Assembly (NCBI RefSeq): GCF_030160455.1
Contig: NZ_BSOJ01000015.1
Location: 367,337 to 431,336 of the forward strand
Origin: Limnobacter litoralis
GTDB taxonomy: Bacteria; Pseudomonadota; Gammaproteobacteria; Burkholderiales; Burkholderiaceae_B
DNA length: 64,000 nt
Direction: 5' to 3'
The first letter of the stretch is position 1. Every line of letters begins with the position of its first letter. The position numbers and the translations under genes were made by a program. Shown in pieces: positions 60,611 through 64,000 of the stretch. The notes under the pieces were generated by a model that searched no databases, was not told the origin of the DNA, and worked only from the letters and a program-made list of their open reading frames with translations.

Positions 60611-60934
60611 TTATTTGAGCTGTGAGTAATAGGCAGCAAGATCCGCGATGTCCTGATCGGACAGGGACTCTGCGATGCCTCGCATCGTCGGATGCTTTCG
60701 GTCGCCCTTCTTGTATGCGTTCAGCGCGGCCTCAATGTAGGCTGCATTCTGTCCGCCGATGTATGGAACCCGGTATACGCTCGGAAAGCTCGCCTTATAC
60801 CCAGGAATGCCGTGACATCCTATGCACATGGCATTTTTCTCCAAAGCCGCTTTGGCGTTGCCTTCCACCGCCATGGCAGGCGATGTCAAAGAAAATGCAA
60901 GCGCCGCACTCAAAGTCAAACCCAATACTCTCAT
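60611..60934 (-). CDS. Small periplasmic c-type cytochrome (c4-like)
   Basis: From the ATG at 60934 the protein has 107 residues with a signal peptide (cleavage after AMA near 22), haem motif CIGCH near 37, VPYIGGQNAAYIEAALNAYK and a probable axial Met in HPTMRG near 82. The longer open frame upstream is unlikely because the signal peptide starts at MRVLGLTLSAALAF. It is divergent from a MoxR-type gene. Confidence 0.92.
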   Translation of the reverse strand: MRVLGLTLSAALAFSLTSPAMAVEGNAKAALEKNAMCIGCHGIPGYKASFPSVYRVPYIGGQNAAYIEAALNAYKKGDRKHPTMRGIAESLSDQDIADLAAYYSQLK

Positions 60935-61132
60935 CTCACTCTCTCGTCTTTGATTGAAATAGTTTTTTGAAAAAAACCGGCTACTTAGAATTAGAACTTT
61001 AATACGCCAGACAAAAACCGCTTCATTGTACGTTTGTTCTTTCGAGGCGTCTATTACCACGCCAAATCGTGGACAAATTCATCAGATTTCGCCTTACACT
61101 TGAGGGCAATGACATTACAAGGAAAAGCAGCA

Positions 61133-61975
61133 ATGAGATTCGAAGGTAGTCAAAATTACGTCGCCACTGACGACTTGAAGCTGGCGGTCAACGCGGCCAT
61201 TACCCTTCAAAGACCACTGTTGATCAAAGGTGAACCTGGCACCGGCAAGACCCTGCTTGCCGAAGAAGTGGCTGCATCGCTTGGCCTGGAATTGCTTCAA
61301 TGGCACATCAAATCCACCACCAAAGCCCAACAGGGTCTGTACGAATACGACGCGGTGAGCAGGTTGCGCGATTCGCAACTTGGCGACGAAAAGGTTCGGG
61401 ATATTCGCAACTACATCATCAAAGGCGTGCTTTGGCAGGCGTTCGAAGCAGACAAGCCAGTTGTGCTGCTCATCGATGAGATCGACAAAGCCGACATTGA
61501 ATTCCCAAACGACTTGCTGCGCGAACTCGATCGAATGGAATTCTACTGCTATGAAACAAAAGAGTTGGTGAAAGCAAGGCATCGCCCCATCGTCATGATC
61601 ACCTCCAACAACGAGAAAGAACTGCCCGACGCATTTTTGCGCAGGTGCTTCTTTCACTACATTCAATTCCCTGACAAAGAAACCATGCGGGACATCGTGG
61701 ATGTGCACTTTAAGGACATCAAGACCGAGTTGCTGGACGCGGCGCTCTCTTCGTTTTTCGGTATTCGCTCATTGCCTGGTCTGAAAAAGAAGCCCACGAC
61801 TTCGGAACTAATCGACTGGCTGCGTCTGCTGCTCGCGGAGGACATTCCAGCCTCGGCGCTGCACGCCAAGGACGGCAAAGACGCCATCCCGCCCATGCAT
61901 GGCGCGCTGCTGAAAAACGAGCAGGACATTGAGCTGTTTGAGAAGTTAGTCTTCATGGCCCGTCAGGGTCGTTGA
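61133..61975 (+). CDS. MoxR-family AAA ATPase
   Basis: The ATG at 61133 follows AAGGA and gives 280 residues starting MRFEGSQNYVATDDLKLAVN. Walker A is KGEPGTGKT near 37, Walker B VVLLIDEIDKAD near 110, and sensor 1 is near VMITSNNEKELPD. MoxR ATPases act as chaperones that help insert cofactors, usually with a VWA-domain partner, which is encoded 26 bases downstream. The target is unknown. Confidence 0.93.
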   Translation: MRFEGSQNYVATDDLKLAVNAAITLQRPLLIKGEPGTGKTLLAEEVAASLGLELLQWHIKSTTKAQQGLYEYDAVSRLRDSQLGDEKVRDIRNYIIKGVLWQAFEADKPVVLLIDEIDKADIEFPNDLLRELDRMEFYCYETKELVKARHRPIVMITSNNEKELPDAFLRRCFFHYIQFPDKETMRDIVDVHFKDIKTELLDAALSSFFGIRSLPGLKKKPTTSELIDWLRLLLAEDIPASALHAKDGKDAIPPMHGALLKNEQDIELFEKLVFMARQGR

Positions 61976-62001
61976 TCCGCAAAAGCAACAGGATCTAACG
62001 C

Positions 62002-63177
62002 GTGTTACTCGATTTCTTCTTCAAACTTCGCGATGCGAAAATTCCAGTCACGGTGCGTGAATATTTGACCTTACTGGAAGGCATGAAAGCGCAATTCATG
62101 TCACCGTCCATCGACAACTTTTACCACCTGTCCAAATTGACACTGGTCAAGGACGAACGCTTTTTTGATCGTTTTGATCAGGTTTTCGGTCTTTATTTCA
62201 AGGGATTGGAAGGCAACGCCGAACTATTCGCCCACATCCCCAAAGATTGGCTGGAAAAGCGCTTCAATCGTGAGTTCACGGCGGAAGAAAAGGCTGCCAT
62301 TGAAGCCATGGGCGGATTGGATAAACTGATGGAACGCCTTCAGGAACTTCTCAAGGAACAAAAAGAGCGCCATGAGGGCGGTAACAAGTGGATCGGCTCT
62401 GGGGGCACGTCCCCATTTGGTAACAATGGCTACAACCCCGAGGGTATACGCATCGGGCAGAAAGAATCCCGAAACCGCAGTGCGGTCAAAGTCTGGGATC
62501 AACGCAACTTTCAGGATTATGACGACCAGCTTGAGATTGGTACGCGCAATATCAAAGTAGCGCTTCGCCGCTTGAGGCGTTTTGCCCGTGAGGGTGCCGC
62601 TGAAGAGCTTGATCTGGATGACACCATCGAGTCCACGGCCAAAAACGCAGGCTGGCTGGACATCAAGATGCGCCCTGAACGTCACAACTCAGTCAAAGTA
62701 TTGATGCTGCTCGATGTGGGTGGATCCATGGACGACCACATTCGACGCACTGAAGAACTGTTTTCAGCGGCGCGCAGTGAATTCAAACATCTTGAGTTTT
62801 ACTACTTTCACAATTGTGTCTATGACTTTCTTTGGAAGAAAAACCATCGAAGGCACAGTGAACGTTTCCTGACCATGGACATACTCAGGAAATACAACTC
62901 AGATTACCGACTAATTTTTGTCGGTGATGCAACCATGAGCCCCTATGAAATTCTTCAACCTGGCGGCTCGGTGGAATACAACAACAAAGAAGCAGGTGCG
63001 GTCTGGCTGCGACGTTTTTTAGACCGCTTTACCCGAGCCTGTTGGCTAAACCCGGAACCTCAGGGTCTCTGGCAGTATCGACAGAGCGTTGAAATCATTC
63101 AGAACATCATGGAAGACCACATGTATCCGCTTACGGTAGAGGGCCTTGAGCGAGCAATGCGTTACCTCAGCAAGTAA
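62002..63177 (+). CDS. VWA-domain protein (CoxE-like), partner of MoxR ATPase
   Basis: The 391-residue protein starts at a GTG after CAGGA. Its N-terminal half is helical and charged, with a Gly/Asn-rich linker near 130-150. The C-terminal half is a von Willebrand A domain with a MIDAS-like motif LLDVGGSMD near 234, where the first Ser of DxSxS is replaced by Gly, and a later Asp in VGDATMS. It belongs with the MoxR gene immediately upstream. Confidence 0.88.
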   Translation: MLLDFFFKLRDAKIPVTVREYLTLLEGMKAQFMSPSIDNFYHLSKLTLVKDERFFDRFDQVFGLYFKGLEGNAELFAHIPKDWLEKRFNREFTAEEKAAIEAMGGLDKLMERLQELLKEQKERHEGGNKWIGSGGTSPFGNNGYNPEGIRIGQKESRNRSAVKVWDQRNFQDYDDQLEIGTRNIKVALRRLRRFAREGAAEELDLDDTIESTAKNAGWLDIKMRPERHNSVKVLMLLDVGGSMDDHIRRTEELFSAARSEFKHLEFYYFHNCVYDFLWKKNHRRHSERFLTMDILRKYNSDYRLIFVGDATMSPYEILQPGGSVEYNNKEAGAVWLRRFLDRFTRACWLNPEPQGLWQYRQSVEIIQNIMEDHMYPLTVEGLERAMRYLSK

Positions 63178-63282
63178 GATTTTCATCCCCTGCTTCGCAA
63201 GAATCTGTAATACATTCTGTCTACCAATGGGAGGGGATTCGCGTTATAACGGTATCTGTCACTCAACACAACGGGGAATAAA

Positions 63283-63879
63283 ATGGACACCAAACGCACG
63301 CATCCACTACTCATCGCTGCATCCATTGCAGTCATTCTGGCTTGTGGCGTCGGAATCGCTGCCATGTTGGGCGTTTTGCCCAAGGGCCAAGCCAGCAATG
63401 CAGATCAAACTGCAGCCATGCAGACAACTGCGGAACAGGCGGCGGCCGATAAAAAGGCGGCTGAAAAGGAATCGGTTAAGAAAGCGGCCGTTGAACATCA
63501 CAAAACTGTGGCCAGCGAATCAAGCAAGCAACAGGTTGCGTCCGTGTGCCATGACTGCGGCAAAATCGTCGACGTGAAAGCCGTCAAGGTAGAGGGCAAT
63601 GGCAGTGGTTTGGGCGCAGTAGCAGGTGGCGTGGCGGGTGGTGCCATCGGTAACCAGATGGGTGCTGGAAACGGTAGAACCGCGATGACATTGCTCGGTG
63701 CAGTGGGCGGAGCCGTGCTTGGCAATAAAATCGAGAAAAACTACAAGGCCGCCACCATTTACGAAGTGGAAGTGGCCTTTGATGATGGCACCCACAATCA
63801 GTACAAATTCCAGGAAAGACCCTATTGGCAAGTGGGTGATCGGGTCAAGGTGGTCAATGGCAAGATCACTGCCATGTAA
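63283..63879 (+). CDS. Glycine-zipper 2TM-domain membrane protein
   Basis: The 198-residue protein has an N-terminal hydrophobic segment (about 9-31), an Ala/Lys/Glu-rich helical spacer (about 38-82) and a C-terminal glycine zipper, GLGAVAGGVAGGAIGNQMG near 111-129 and LLGAVGGAVLGNKI near 137-150. The end is a short beta domain like that of SlyB/Rcc01698-type envelope proteins. CHDCG near 90 is a possible metal or disulfide site. It is probably an envelope protein of unknown function. Confidence 0.85.
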   Translation: MDTKRTHPLLIAASIAVILACGVGIAAMLGVLPKGQASNADQTAAMQTTAEQAAADKKAAEKESVKKAAVEHHKTVASESSKQQVASVCHDCGKIVDVKAVKVEGNGSGLGAVAGGVAGGAIGNQMGAGNGRTAMTLLGAVGGAVLGNKIEKNYKAATIYEVEVAFDDGTHNQYKFQERPYWQVGDRVKVVNGKITAM

Positions 63880-63897
63880 ATCCAGTTTACTGAAAAA

Positions 63898-63934
63898 CAA
63901 AAAAGCCGGCTGACGACAGGTAGCCGGCTTTTTT
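63898..63934 (+). terminator. Terminator after the glycine-zipper gene
   Basis: AAAAAAGCCGGCT, a GACGACAGGT-type loop and AGCCGGCTTTTTT form a strong stem with a T-run. Confidence 0.92.
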
Positions 63935-63935
63935 G

Positions 63936-64000
63936 AGCCTGTAAAAAATTCTGTGTAAGTTCATTCGGAATCAAGGGTGGTGAACGGTAACTCGTTCGCC
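63936..64000. other. Unassigned right edge, possible insertion-sequence end
   Basis: No complete gene is visible in the last 65 bases. On the minus strand a 12-codon open frame ends at 63961. GCCTGTAAAAAATTCTGTGTAA at the start loosely recalls IS256-family terminal repeats, but without the rest of the element this is only a suggestion. Confidence 0.2.

Overview
The window looks like ordinary chromosome of a PHA-storing betaproteobacterium of the order Burkholderiales. Pointers are the lineage-restricted families DUF2863, DUF3460, DUF1841 and the small Trp-rich TIGR04438 type, ferrochelatase inside the hrcA/grpE/dnaK/dnaJ heat-shock block, a PhaZ-type intracellular PHB depolymerase and a PHA-system protein. 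Moderate GC and gene content would fit a genus such as Limnobacter, but that is inference. No complete mobile element, rRNA or CRISPR array was seen; coding density is high.

Layout. 1-7.6 kb: amidase (cut by the left edge), a small receiver-like protein, acnB, an AraC-type regulator divergent from an alpha/beta hydrolase, and a sterol-desaturase-family membrane protein. 7.7-13.5 kb: three consecutive signalling genes (membrane hybrid kinase; receiver fused to a GHKL ATPase; GAF hybrid kinase with two receivers and an Hpt domain), probably one phosphorelay. 13.6-17.6 kb: DUF2863 protein and acnA, a second aconitase.

17.6-26.1 kb, minus strand: a self-contained block reading ECF sigma factor, anti-sigma factor, type I secretion ABC transporter, HlyD adaptor, TolC-like outer-membrane protein, then two unrecognised low-complexity proteins. 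The first of these has about nine 11-residue Asp/Ser-Pro-Val repeats. This is the best candidate for an undescribed system: a sigma-controlled exporter with its own cargo. A LuxR-type regulator is divergent from it.

27-45 kb is core housekeeping: queC, tRNA-Gly/Cys/Leu behind a strong promoter, metG, DUF3460, scpA; on the minus strand dnaJ, dnaK, grpE, hemH, hrcA with two clear sigma-32 promoters; then nadK, recN, fur, bamE, dapB, a TonB-like gene, a ZapB-like coiled coil overlapping zapA, 6S RNA and lgt.

45-64 kb: cytochrome c, a branched-chain amino-acid ABC system (livJ divergent from livHMGF), an iron-sulfur flavin reductase, a sugar-epimerase-like protein, a PHA granule-type protein, a TRAP binding protein coupled to a LUD protein, fdxA with a ferredoxin-NADP reductase, PHB depolymerase overlapping an RnfB-like ferredoxin and nth, a FIST-like protein, DUF1841, two small c-type cytochromes, a MoxR/VWA pair and a glycine-zipper membrane protein. 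The last 65 bases beyond a terminator are unassigned.
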